From Symbiodinium microadriaticum (lineage: Eukaryota > Sar > Dinophyceae > Suessiales > Symbiodiniaceae): a stretch of DNA of 64,000 nt. Positions 12,840 to 21,758 of the stretch are shown here, piece by piece. A program made the translations under genes and the position numbers. Positions within the stretch are counted from its first letter, which is position 1. Each line of letters begins with the position of its first letter. Under the pieces are notes generated by a model. The model was not told where the DNA came from and searched no databases. It saw only the letters and a program-made list of their open reading frames with translations. The DNA is taken from NCBI GenBank assembly GCA_001939145.1, contig LSRX01000317.1, positions 423,055 to 487,054 of the forward strand. Reading direction: 5' to 3'.

Positions 12840-14277
12840 CCTCAAACAAAATCAAACCAAGCCAAATCAGACATGCTCAAATAAAACCTGTCAATCAATC
12901 AGCCAATTGCATACTCACACAAAGCCCTGCAGCATCAAGATCTGCTTACCCATGTTGTTGGGTGACCATGTGACCACTGAAGGCGCGAGAGCACGACAGA
13001 AACATCAACAGAACGTATGCTGCAGCATGTCCGCCCTTGCCGTCGATACCTAGTTTCTAGTTTTCTCCCTGTCGGCATTTGCTGGCATTTAAAGGCAGCA
13101 TGTGCCATGCGCAATTCATCTGGTCTCCTTGGTGCCCCAAACCCAAACAATGAGAACGAAGCATTTGGCACAGCGCCCTGCCCATCAGATGCACACAAAG
13201 CTCTCGGACCCTTGCCCAAGCCCTTGACCCAAGAAAAGGCATGTCGGCCTTCAGGTTTCTCGGATTTCGGCATTAAGCCCTCCACCCCGAATTGCTTCGA
13301 CAAGCTGCAGGGTGCCAGCCAAGACATCGTCATTGCCATTCCAATGGACCTGAGTCGGGCATTGTCTGTTGCAGGCTTCACTTCTGAGTTTAGGGTGAAA
13401 CCTTGTGGTTGAGGGTCGGAGTCGGTGCAGTGGCGTTCAGGTTCAGGGCTTTGGGTAACTGGATGGCACAGCGACGTCCACGTTTGAAGATCTAGAAACA
13501 TCCGAAACTCCAGGACTTCTCCAGCCGAGGGTGCAGAAACATCAAATCGCCAAAGACCATGACCTGATCGGACACAATCAGGTCTGAATTTGGGGTTCGT
13601 GCTTTGGTTTGGGCACCAGAAGTCTAGGGTCTTGGTGTCGGGTATTTGGAGGGCTAGTGTTTAATTTCGGCGAGAACCAAGACAGCGACGACAACCCCCA
13701 CCACGATCACGACGACGACAAAGACGACCACGGTCGCGTCTGTCTGCTGAACGTGGTTTTTTGCATGTTGTGGTCACAGTGACAACGTCGTCGGCATGAC
13801 TGGCATCGCCTCCTTATTGCCGTGTCTGGAACGTGTGTGCAAGAAGCAACTCGCAGAAGACGGCCGAAGATCCACTTGAAGCCGCAAGACATCGGCCACA
13901 AGCCGCAGTGAAAGGCAGAAGGTGGCGCTGTGCTTTGATCGTGGGCTGGTGATGCCATGGCCATAGCAGGCATCACAGTCATCCATATAGAATGACAATG
14001 ACTCGAATGCTGACAGTCTGAGAACTTGAAGCTGCAAGCCTCAGCCTCGACACCCTTAAAACCCAGTTTACGGGGGGTTTACTCGTCGGTCTCGTATTGT
14101 GACATTCGAACGAGTTCATCCTTCAACGCTGCTTCAGCCCGGGAGCGGTCAGCAAGTGATGGTAGTGAACGGGAACTTTGACTGCAGAAAGGTCCAGCAG
14201 ATCCTGCCAAGGATCGGTTCCCCGAGGCTTTTGGACATGTCCGCAGTATTTTATATGTTCAAAGTGCAGGGATGTGC
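12840..14277. other. No gene recognised
   Basis: Frames of 131 (plus) and 188 (minus) residues overlap each other at 12.9-13.5 kb. Neither resembles a protein family, and both lengths are expected by chance. Confidence 0.55.
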
Positions 14278-14315
14278 AGGGTTTAGGGTTTAGGGGTTTA
14301 CGTAGGGTTTAGGGC
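14278..14315 (+). repeat. Telomere-like TTTAGGG cluster
   Basis: Two adjacent GTTTAGGG units, a TTTACGTAGGG variant and a further TTTAGGG. It is the densest heptad cluster in the window. Confidence 0.7.
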
Positions 14316-14803
14316 CACGCTCTAAAGAGCTGTGTAGGGAACGGTCACTGGCAGCTCTCGAGTGCGCTGCTGCCTCAATCGACAACATTGACGGTTCCGT
14401 TGCTCCTGGTGGTGCTCCTTGTAAACGAGGAGTCGGTCCACCATTTCTGTAAGGACAGAGTCCCTGGCGGCGTCGGCCTTTCCTTCAGCCTTGCATGGTG
14501 GACAGCGCGAAAGCGGGCGTTTTACTTTACGGACCGAGGCACTTGTTCCATTGCTGGCAACGATCGGCTGATCTCACTTTGCTTTGAAATGGCAATCCAC
14601 CTACTAAATTCGGGGTTAACTACATTGACGCGATTATGGTGCGGAGTTGTGGTTTCGGCGGGGAGTGACACGATGCGGTGCTAAGCCCGTACACAAATTC
14701 AGTCTCAGCTCAACTCGTCGCGATCCTGCCGCTTCTTTACTGACGTTTCAGTAGCAGGGCATCGACCTGTAGAATGCAAACATCTGACATGTTCACAGTA
14801 AAG

Positions 14804-14935
14804 GCTCAAGATGAAGATTCCGACGACCCATTCAAATACGACCCGTCCCGAGTGGATCGGGCTTTTGGCTATGCACACGCTGCAGAGTTTGGGCAGACGC
14901 CCCGGAGGTTGCTACGCCCTTTCGAGCCCACACCA
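14804..14935 (+). CDS. Candidate exon with BEACH-like FGQTP motif
   Basis: The block runs from an AG|G acceptor (TAAAG|GCT) to a GTAAGG donor, 44 codons in phase 0. It is acidic at first (DEDSDDPF) and then reads RAFGYAHAAEFGQTPRRLLR. BEACH-domain proteins, large vesicle-traffic scaffolds, carry an FGQTPxQL(F/L) motif followed by P and R. No neighbouring BEACH exon (YLTYEG, LPPWA) was found upstream, so a chance match cannot be excluded. Confidence 0.35.
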
Positions 14936-17397
14936 GTAAGGACGGTTTGGAAGCTGAGGGGAATCAGAAGCGAAGGTTTTAGATTTGGTGACACGGGATC
15001 CAAATCTCAGAAGGGTTATCTGACAATCCCAAACTCGAAAGCTCGTGAAGACAAGCCTGAAAACTACATTCTGACGCTCGAATCCAAAAGCCTCAGCCCA
15101 GGACCCTTGCCTCAAGCGCACTTCGGACCACCTCGCCGGCCATCTGTGTGACAACTAGGAGCCTCCCCAAGCCTGCTCAGGGGCGCCCGTCTGGGAACTA
15201 AGGATCTGCTGAGGCACCCGAGAATTACCAGGCAACCTCGAGCGCCAATGTAAACCCAAAGGAAGCACAAAGGGTTGCTCCACGAGGGACTGTAGAGTTT
15301 GGGGGCCTGTTGAAGCCTAGTGGCTTCCCGAAAATGAAGATGCGCAGCAACAGCTTCGCCGCTGATATTGAGACAGGGCTCAGTGGGAGCTAGAAAAGCA
15401 TTCAGTTTCCGCAAGGGCTGCCAGTTTCTCCACCGTTAATGTTCCTGCACCCCAAATGCCAGGTCTTAGACTCCGGAGCCCTCAAGCTCAAAGTCGCAAG
15501 GGCAGCTATAAGCGGTAATCTCCGGACGGCCTCCCAAACTGCGCAGGAACTCCACCTCCAGGCTCGAAAATCACAATTTTTCCGGTTGCTTTTGAAGGTC
15601 CAAGGCAGTTGTTGCTTCCGGGGGGGATGATAGTGGCACTTGCGACACTTGTGAGGAGTTCGAGGCTGAAGCTCACAAGGATTGCATAAGTCACAGAAGA
15701 AACAAGAATCCTGGGTAGCTGAAGCTGCCGATGCAACATAAAGAATATCAACAATTATGCTAGTTAGAACTATGAGAATGACGGTTGCTGTGACTATGAT
15801 GCTGCTAATGATCTTAGAAAATACTATCACTAGAAGCAATCGTCGTGATTGCAAAAAGGCGTAGCAGTATTGCAATATTAGTAACCTGATTTATGCCAGT
15901 GTAGATCCATTGACAAGTTCTGTAACGGCAAACTGCTACAATCCTCATGGACGCTCCGCCCGACCATAGCCATGCAGCCCAACGACAACTCATCAGCACC
16001 AGCACCAAAAACCCGGGAAGCATCTTAACAGCATGAATGGGCTTTCCGGCCAAGGAATCAGAACTCACACACAGAGTTCTAGCACTCTCGCAGCAGCATC
16101 GTCTCGTCACTCTCTCGCGCTCACAATGGGTGAGTTTTCAAAGAAATAGCATCTGCCGGCAACTCGGTGCCTCGCTCTTCCGCACCAGCCCCGAGGAGAC
16201 GAAGGATTTCCACTGTTGTTCGTCCTGCGGAGTGGTTCAAAGGTTTTTTAGTGTATAGGGCTGCGACAAGGGCCTTCGACGCAAGAGACGTTTTGGGGCT
16301 TCAGAGATTGGAGACGGGCGGGTGCTTTCTGGTGGCCACAACGGAGCCGCTCGGTTGCTGGAGGAGCTTTTGCTCTGGAGTCGCTGAGACGCCGTGGAGG
16401 CTCTTCGAGCGTCCGAATCCAACTCCGGGATTTCGGGCTCCGGACTGTCGGCCTAGTTCGAGCTCCGACTTCGGTTGCAGGCGCGGGGTCGGAACGTCAA
16501 GCAGTGGGAACATGAAGCCGTCTACCTTTTGCTGCTTTGCTGCTAGACGATGCTGTGGAGCTTGTACCTTTGCCGCCTTTGCTGCACAATGTCAACTCCT
16601 GGAATGTGAGACCCATAACGAGCCATAAATGTCAGGCCGCCGACATCCGCAACTTTGCGACACCCAAGTTCCAAAGCTGGTCCAGGTCAGTCTGTCCACG
16701 CGTCTCCAGCTGAGCCACGCCCAGCCTCAGTGCCAAAGGTTGCGAGCGGGAGCCCCTCGCACAAAACCAACACTTCAACCCGAGGATGCCCCTTCTGTGC
16801 GCTGTGAACCCTGAACTGAAACTTCTTCTTCGTGAACCCTTGCCCAGAGCTTCAGAGTTCAAGCACGAAGGTGTCAGGATTCTATGTACAGGGGATAAGG
16901 TGCCGAAACTTAAGATGTGAGGTCTCAAGCTCCATACCGAAAGGCAGCGACACTGCGGTGATCCAGCGGCTGGACAAGCGGTCGTACCTGGGCATTCGAG
17001 CAGTTTGGGAACCTTCGTAATCACAGTTGTGGCGAAGGCTTGCGCTCTAAACCTTCAACCCTGAACAAAGGAGGACTCCGAGTGGGACATCTGACCCTGC
17101 ACCTCGAATCCGACACCACTGTAATGCCGCTTCTTGCCTCCAGGCCTCAAGGCGTAAACCGCAATAAGACTGATAATTACCCCTCAGCCCCGAAACCCTA
17201 CGGCAAATGTGTGAGCACTTCGTGCAATTTTGGTCTACGTTGGGGCTTCGGTGTCATCTGTGAGGCCGTGATTGTTCCTGAGCAACCTCGCTCTGGGAGC
17301 TTGTGTCAGGCTGTTGAAAATTGAACCTTCCGGGGCTTAAAGATCTCGGCATGCAGCAGAACTGAAGCTTCAGACGGAGCCTGCTGCACTCCTAAAC
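14936..17397. other. No gene recognised
   Basis: Unique sequence. If the 14.8-kb exon is real, this would hold its next introns and exons, but no downstream exon was identified. Confidence 0.5.
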
Positions 17398-17515
17398 CCT
17401 GAACAGCCAAAGGTGCGGCTTGTCCGGCTTCCGTAGGAAGAGCCGGGCATGGTACATGAAGTCGTGAGCTGAAGCAAACATCTTCTGTGTGGTCGCGCAG
17501 ATGTGCTGGTATCTC
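17398..17515 (-). CDS. Candidate exon, unidentified
   Basis: A 118-nt open block lies between an AG|G acceptor (TTTCAG|GAG) and a GT donor (AGG|GTTTAG). It encodes RYQHICATTQKMFASAHDFM and YHARLFLRKPDKPHLWLFR, a balanced mixture of aromatic and charged residues that reads as protein. No family is recognised. Splice signals and composition are the only support. Confidence 0.33.
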
Positions 17516-17654
17516 CTGAAAGTTGAGGAGAAACTTCGGGGATCCAGATTGTAGGGCATTGGGCTTGGGTTCGCGACCGTGTCAAGCTCCTCCCACGACC
17601 ACCGACGCAGAACAACAGCATGAAGGATCTTCATCTTGTATGATGGTTCTTACG

Positions 17655-17845
17655 ATGACGACGACTACTTGCTGCTGCTGCTGCTCCTACTCATGCTCCC
17701 TCCACTCCTCCTCCTCCTCCTCCTCCTGCTCCGGCACCTCCTCCTCCTACTTCACTACTACCAGCAGTACCACCACACCGCCACACCACCACCAGCGCAA
17801 CCAGGACCAGGAACAGGACCAGGACCAGTACCACTACCTTCAATC
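17655..17845. repeat. CTG/CTC/CCA degenerate trinucleotide array
   Basis: CTG and CTC units pass into CAC/TAC and then a CAGGAC hexanucleotide stretch at about 17800-17826. Confidence 0.85.
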
Positions 17846-18341
17846 CTGAACACCCTCACGCAATGTCGATGCCATGGTGCCCAAAACACTGGTTCACATA
17901 GAAGGCCAGGAAAAACGTGACCATAATGGATATCATCTTCCTTGGCATCGGATGTCTTGGGATCACCGCTCATCACCCAAGCCGAAGAAATTCCAGTCTT
18001 GGAGCAAAGTCACATGAAGCCTGGACACAGCACAACCCGGCATGCTAAGCCTCCGTTCCGAACTTTTTCCATGTCCCATTGGGCCTTGAATTGAGCGCCT
18101 GAGCCACCTGAGACCTCAACCCAAACAGCTGCTGTAGGCACAACACAGGGACTAAAAGCCGTCGATCGGGTACCCAGTTGCAGATTCTCAACAACTCCAA
18201 CGACATGCCGGTTCTGCAAAGACCTATCTGTACAACCTCGGAGCGAGCCTCTGCGAGCCTCTGCTTCCGATAATACTGTGCAGAAATGAGCTAAACTCTA
18301 AGCCTACATGGCCTATAGCACCCTGCATTTTGCATCCAAAG

Positions 18342-18520
18342 GTCAGGTCGACCCAGCAGTCGACCCAGTCGATGCCAACAGTTCCGAGGTTGCCCCCGCG
18401 ATTGCCCTTCCATCCGGCGTTGTCCCTCCATCCGTGCTGGAAGAGTCCCCATACCATCCTTGGAAGCCGTGGGATGACATCACCATGATTGTGCCGACAT
18501 GCATATGGTCGTTGGCACAG
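18342..18520 (+). CDS. Candidate exon, unidentified
   Basis: A 179-nt open block lies between an AG|G acceptor (CCAAAG|GTCAG) and a GT donor (CACAG|GTTTAA). It encodes a linker-like part (VDPAVDPVDANSSEVAP) and then ESPYHPWKPWDDITMIVP and CIWSLAQ. It reads as plausible protein but has no recognised family. Confidence 0.3.
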
Positions 18521-19134
18521 GTTTAAACAATCTGATTGAACTGGAGGGCTATTGGTCCGCGACAGCAAACATGCCACGCTTGGGAAGGTTACGACACTTG
18601 CTCTCCTACCCCCTGGGCATGATAAATTGGATGTAAATCCAGGTCCAGACAAGGGTCCAAAAACTCCAAACCCAGACAACCCAGACCCCAAAACCTGAAA
18701 GTCTTGGCAGCGGCTCATGTGTAGCCCGAAGAAGAGCCAGAAGTCCGCGCGCACGAGGACTCGGGGGAAGATGGAACTCCTTGGTGGTTTCAAACAGCTC
18801 ATGGGTTTCCCGAATGCCGAAATTACAAGGAACAAGTCTGAGAATCTCTCTGAGCCGAGGAAACTGCTTTTATGCGAAGACGGACAACTTCAGCATGACT
18901 TAGACACCTATGCTAACGCGCTCCCCCCTCCCCCCCGACCCCCCGCCTTCTCAATCCCCTCCCCCTGTGGTTGGTTCCCTGCTCCGTCTCGTTGTGCTGT
19001 GTGTGAATGGGAAGGGAAATGTGGTCAATTCCCAACTTCGACCTGTGGGTGTGGGGTGTGCTTGGTTTTGGCATTGTGCAATCCTCCCTTCTCCGCGTGA
19101 GTGCAGGTGCCTTTCAGTCCAGGCTTCCGCGGCG

Positions 19135-19364
19135 ATATCAAGATTAACATTATCTACTATATAACCTGATTTTCTTATTTGCGAATTCTCTATCTTAACT
19201 GCTATGTCTGATGCCATGTTATTAACTGTTTGTTTCAGTTCGTCTTGGTTGTTGATAGTATATATACGACTTGTGATATTGTAAGTTTCGGAATCTTCCT
19301 GATGAACTTGTTTGAAATCCATTAAAGCATTAACTCTTATTTTCATGTTGTTGTTCTTTTCCAA
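19135..19364 (-). pseudogene. Broken Polinton-type protein fragment, third frame segment
   Basis: The segment starts around MKIRVNALMDFKQVHQ, continues with INNQDELKQTVNNMASDIAV and ends with KIENSQIRKSGYIVDNVN. The order (beta-rich stretch, helical pair, SG-aromatic motif) fits the N-terminal region of proteins associated with Polinton-type replication. The open frame continues into GC-rich flank as far as 18,951, but that part is unrelated sequence. It is one base out of frame with the upstream segment at 19343-19489. Confidence 0.5.
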
Positions 19365-19489
19365 AACTCTTTTAGTTTCGCTTCTTGGTATGCTAAATGA
19401 GATAACCCTTTGTATCCATTGAGGGTCATGTTGGCTATTGAATATGAGCTGGCATATCGTTTAAATGCGCTTGCTTCTTCTGCAACCAT
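19343..19489 (-). pseudogene. Broken Polinton-type protein fragment, second frame segment
   Basis: This 48-codon open stretch includes EEASAFKRYASSYSIANMTL and GLSHLAYQEAKLKEFWKR, then a stop. It joins the preceding (19461-19676) and following (19135-19364) segments only through one-base frameshifts. In sense, the three read as one protein, so this looks like a decayed gene and not separate small genes. Confidence 0.5.
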
Positions 19490-19676
19490 CAATAACAAGC
19501 TTGTTGAGTTGCTTGTTCCCTGATGTTTTTATGTTGCCTAAGCGACTACTAGTTTCATAATCCAATATCTTACCATAATCGGGTTCTACAACATAGTATA
19601 AAGGTCTGTTTTCTTTAAAAAAGTTTGGGGCTCGGGTTTGGATTGGCAGGTTTGGGTTGTTGGCTTGGGGTTTCAA
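19461..19676 (-). pseudogene. Broken Polinton-type protein fragment, first frame segment
   Basis: The open stretch begins in the proline/glutamine-rich linker motif and continues as FFKENRPLYYVVEPDYGKIL and DYETSSRLGNIKTS before losing frame near 19,485. There is no ATG; a TTG is the first possible start. It is probably the upstream part of the broken protein at 19135-19489. Confidence 0.4.
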
Positions 19677-19678
19677 CG
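19625..19678. repeat. G-rich linker motif, copy 1 in the AT-rich island
   Basis: GGGCTCGGGTTTGG followed by GGGTTGTTGGCTTGGGGTT and CAAC. A near-identical copy lies at 20098-20134. Both stand out as GC-rich blocks in AT-rich surroundings. On the minus strand both can encode a TPxQQPKP tail followed by a stop. Confidence 0.7.
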
Positions 19679-19702
19679 TAAAACAATCATTTTATTAAAC
19701 GG

Positions 19703-19795
19703 TTAATAAAATGAGTATTCAAAGTTAATATTTGTTATAGATGCTAATGCCTTTTCCATTTTTTCCATTATTGCATCGTTTATTTTAGAATCCAT
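19703..19795 (-). CDS. 30-codon ORF in the AT-rich island
   Basis: An ATG-started frame encodes MDSKINDAIMEKMEKALASI and ten more residues ending in EYSFY, then TAA. It is amphipathic-helical and AT-rich like its neighbours. The frame is open upstream of the ATG through KRLIRERI, so it could be the end of a larger broken protein. Function unknown. Confidence 0.35.
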   Translation of the reverse strand: MDSKINDAIMEKMEKALASITNINFEYSFY

Positions 19796-19886
19796 GATTC
19801 TTTCTCTGATCAGGCGTTTGTTTCCCTAACCTGTATCTGTCTTTTCTCATGCAAGGTTTTTATTTTTAAGCTATTTTATCCATTTC

Positions 19887-20012
19887 TCAATGTAACTCAC
19901 ATTTTTTACAAGCATTCATCTTACAAATGTTTAAACAAATAGTTTCTGGTAAAAATTTCATAAAGCGACCTGAATTTTTAGCATTACGACGACATATACA
20001 GCATTTTCCACG
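19887..20012 (-). pseudogene. Cysteine-rich zinc-ribbon-like fragment
   Basis: After an in-frame TAA, the minus strand encodes RGKCCICRRNAKNSGR, later CLNICKMNACKKCELH and a stop. The pattern CxxC...CxxxC...CxxC-x-x-H at the very C-terminus recalls the cysteine-rich tails of some DDE transposases such as piggyBac, or a zinc ribbon. The residues that could bind metal are all present. The frame upstream (to about 20,190) is open but interrupted by the TAA. Identity is not settled. Confidence 0.4.
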
Positions 20013-20097
20013 TTAATCATAACCATCATAATCTGACCCGCAACGTGATGTAACATTCCACTTAATATTTAAAGTGCTTTTTGTCTTTAAGTAGCTT

Positions 20098-20134
20098 TGG
20101 GCTCGGGTTTGGGTTGTTGGTCTGGGGTTGCAAC
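20098..20134. repeat. G-rich linker motif, copy 2 in the AT-rich island
   Basis: GGGCTCGGGTTTGGGTTGTT, then GGTCTGGGGTTGCAAC. It matches copy 1 at 19625-19678 apart from a 13-bp insertion in copy 1 and a few substitutions. It is the same orientation, roughly 470 bp away. Confidence 0.7.
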
Positions 20135-20159
20135 TTGTTGCTCGGAATGGTGTTTTAAA

Positions 20160-20273
20160 ATGTCGGTTGAAATTTTTATGTTAATTCTTATCGGTTTTAT
20201 GTTGTTTATTATCTTAATATTGTTCGCTATTAAGGCTGTTATGATTGTTCAATACTTGAGCCGAACAACTTGA
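20160..20273 (+). CDS. 37-residue single-pass membrane peptide ORF
   Basis: ATG to TGA encodes MSVEIFMLILIGFMLFIILI followed by LFAIKAV and a short polar tail ending in SRTT. It is one predicted transmembrane helix with a short N-terminus. Small membrane proteins of this type are common in virus-like and Polinton-like elements. An open minus-strand frame (about 20,091-20,249, no ATG) overlaps it and ends in PDQQPKPEPKAT, so which strand is coding cannot be decided here. Confidence 0.35.
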   Translation: MSVEIFMLILIGFMLFIILILFAIKAVMIVQYLSRTT

Positions 20274-20500
20274 GAGAAATGTCTGCGGAGGCATCGGGAA
20301 ACCCTATCTATTGATTTTTTTCTTCGTGCGTGTTTGAACCGAATAGGGAAGGGGGCTCAACAAACAACAACCACAACAACCCTACAACCCTACAATCCTA
20401 AACCCTATGCTTCAACACTCTGAGGCTGTCGCAATGTTTTCAGTGATTGTTTAAGCAGTCGGACTCCCTTGCTCGCTCCAGTTCTGAAGCGTTTGTTTGT

Positions 20501-20530
20501 TAAACCCTAAACCTGAACCCTAAACCCTGA
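20501..20530 (-). repeat. Telomere-like CCCTAAA cluster
   Basis: CCCTAAA units with a CCTGAAC variant between them, in the orientation opposite to the 14.3-kb cluster. It lies about 200 bp from the right edge of the AT-rich island. Confidence 0.7.
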
Positions 20531-20893
20531 TGCGCGCACCAATGACTGGAACTTCAAGATGACAATGTCGTCGAGGAAGAACACCACCTGTCGCGCAGTA
20601 GATGGTCAGGTTTTCTATTTGGGGTTTTTCTTATCGCATCTTAAAAGTAGATACGACGCACTTGTTGAGGTTCTGTTTGGTTTTTGTGCTTCAAAGCACG
20701 TCGTGCAAGGTGCCTGCAAAAGTGTATTGAACAATGGTCTTGTTCAACCATCCTTGTTTTCATCATTCCCCACATGCACAATTGAACACAGAGCCCTTCG
20801 GCATGAATCATCTATAATTTTTTAGGTTGCCTAAACCTTCTCTTGAAAAACCGTTTGATCACGTAACAGCCGCCGACCCAGAAACACTATTGT

Positions 20894-21100
20894 TCAAAGG
20901 GCTGAGACCAGTCGCTGGGGCATCGGAAGCATCGCCTTCATGATGAGAATGCCTGTGAGGGTCGCGGTGAAAGCACTCCATCCGATTGAGGTGTCATCAT
21001 TCCCGAACTCATCAATCAACACTAGGTGCGTCATGAGGGAGAAAGATTTGTCCACTTTCTCGCTTTGCTTCCTCATCTCTGTCATTTCCCGAACAAATCT
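20894..21100 (-). pseudogene. Frameshifted continuation with a Walker B-like LVLIDEFG motif
   Basis: Directly after exon A, but shifted by one base, the minus strand encodes VREMTEMRKQSEKVDKSFSL, then MTHLVLIDEFGNDDTSIGW and a hydrophobic tail, with a stop at 20894. LVLIDEFG followed by a T/S-rich turn and small residues recalls the Walker B region of MutS-family mismatch-repair ATPases, but the GxGT signature is replaced by GNDDTS and the spacing from the EM motif is about five residues too long. It may be a real frameshift (pseudogene), a sequencing indel or a separate exon. The MutS link is weak. Confidence 0.35.
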
Positions 21101-21103
21101 TAC

Positions 21104-21392
21104 CGAAGGCGACCTTGGTAATGTGTTGCACTTTGTGATACGCGTTGCCGGTTGCCGAGCACTGCTCCTGGATCTCCAACAAATCGCTGGCGCTAAGTTC
21201 ATTCAAAATTGTGGTCATGATGTTCTTATTGCCCTTGTCCCTGCTCTGCTTCAGGTCCATCATAACTTTCACGCTCTCTATGATGCTGGGGATGGTGGAG
21301 TTTGAGACTCTCATCGTCAACAGTCCGAAGTCTTCACAAATCTCCTTCTTCTTGTCGTCAATTTTTTTCGTCGATGCAGGCGTGTAGGAAGC
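21104..21392 (-). CDS. Candidate exon A of the same unidentified gene
   Basis: The block begins at an AG|G acceptor (TTTAAG|GCT) and stays open for 96 codons to a GTAAG donor (TTCG|GTAAG). The product is charged and helical: KKIDDKKKEICEDFGLL, then STIPSIIESVKVMMDLKQS, then NELSASDLLEIQEQC and ATGNAYHKVQHITKV. Phase agrees with exon X upstream. The frame would also read on for a further stretch past the donor. No family is recognised for this segment. Confidence 0.45.
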
Positions 21393-21484
21393 CTTAAATG
21401 CTTAAATTAATCCGAAGCAACACTAAGCCCTTAACCTCTGTAAAAAAAAGCAAGCAATGGCACGCATGCGACGGAACCTCGCCC

Positions 21485-21702
21485 TTTAAAATGATCTGGG
21501 CTACCTCCCTTCCGCAGACCCCAGAATTACTATGAAATGGCCCGGGCTACCTCTACATTAGTAATCTTCCGGCATGATGTGCCAAAGCTAAGTTCCTGTA
21601 AAATGGCCCGGGCTAGGTCGGTAGGCCGATTCCCCGCTATAAAAATTACGCTCTATGAAGTGACGAAGGCCATTTCATAGAGGGGCTAGCCATTTCATGG
21701 GC
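21485..21702. repeat. Cluster of direct and inverted ATGAAATGGCC-like motifs
   Basis: AAATGGCCCGGGCTA occurs at about 21535-21549 and 21605-21619, and a degenerate copy (AAATGATCTGGGCTA) at about 21489-21503. In opposite orientation, GGCCATTTCATAG lies at 21668-21680 and AGCCATTTCATGGGC at 21688-21702. The 13-bp pair at 21530-21542 and 21668-21680 is a perfect inverted repeat. The cluster lies between candidate exons X and A. Confidence 0.75.
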
Positions 21703-21758
21703 TTGTATCGAAGGGGGATATTCGTTTTATCCTTGGACTCACGTTTTCAGTACGATAC

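Larger units (their letters stand above)
19130..20300. mobile_element. AT-rich island, decayed and truncated Polinton-like insertion
   Basis: Base composition drops abruptly from the GC-balanced flank to strongly AT-rich sequence at about 19,130 and recovers near 20,300. Inside, minus-strand frames are broken by stops and frameshifts but encode lysine/asparagine-rich peptides unlike anything else in the window. One (19,135-19,364) resembles the protein segment commonly found ahead of or at the start of type B DNA polymerase genes in Polinton/Maverick-type elements, ending in SGYIVDNVNLDI where those proteins read SGW-x-hydrophobic. The homology stops exactly at the island's left edge, as if the element were cut there. 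Assignment to Polinton is from family memory and needs a profile search. Confidence 0.55.

Noticed and set aside
18224..18835. 203-codon minus-strand reading frame
   Set aside because: At this base composition a frame of about 200 codons is expected by chance in 64 kb. The peptide has no recognisable domain and overlaps a better plus-strand exon candidate.
21684..21704. Possible dinoflagellate spliced-leader relic (TAGCCATTT followed by GGGCTTG)
   Set aside because: Only a nine-base core matches the known leader, with extra bases inside. The same word belongs to the local ATGAAATGGCC motif cluster, which explains it better.
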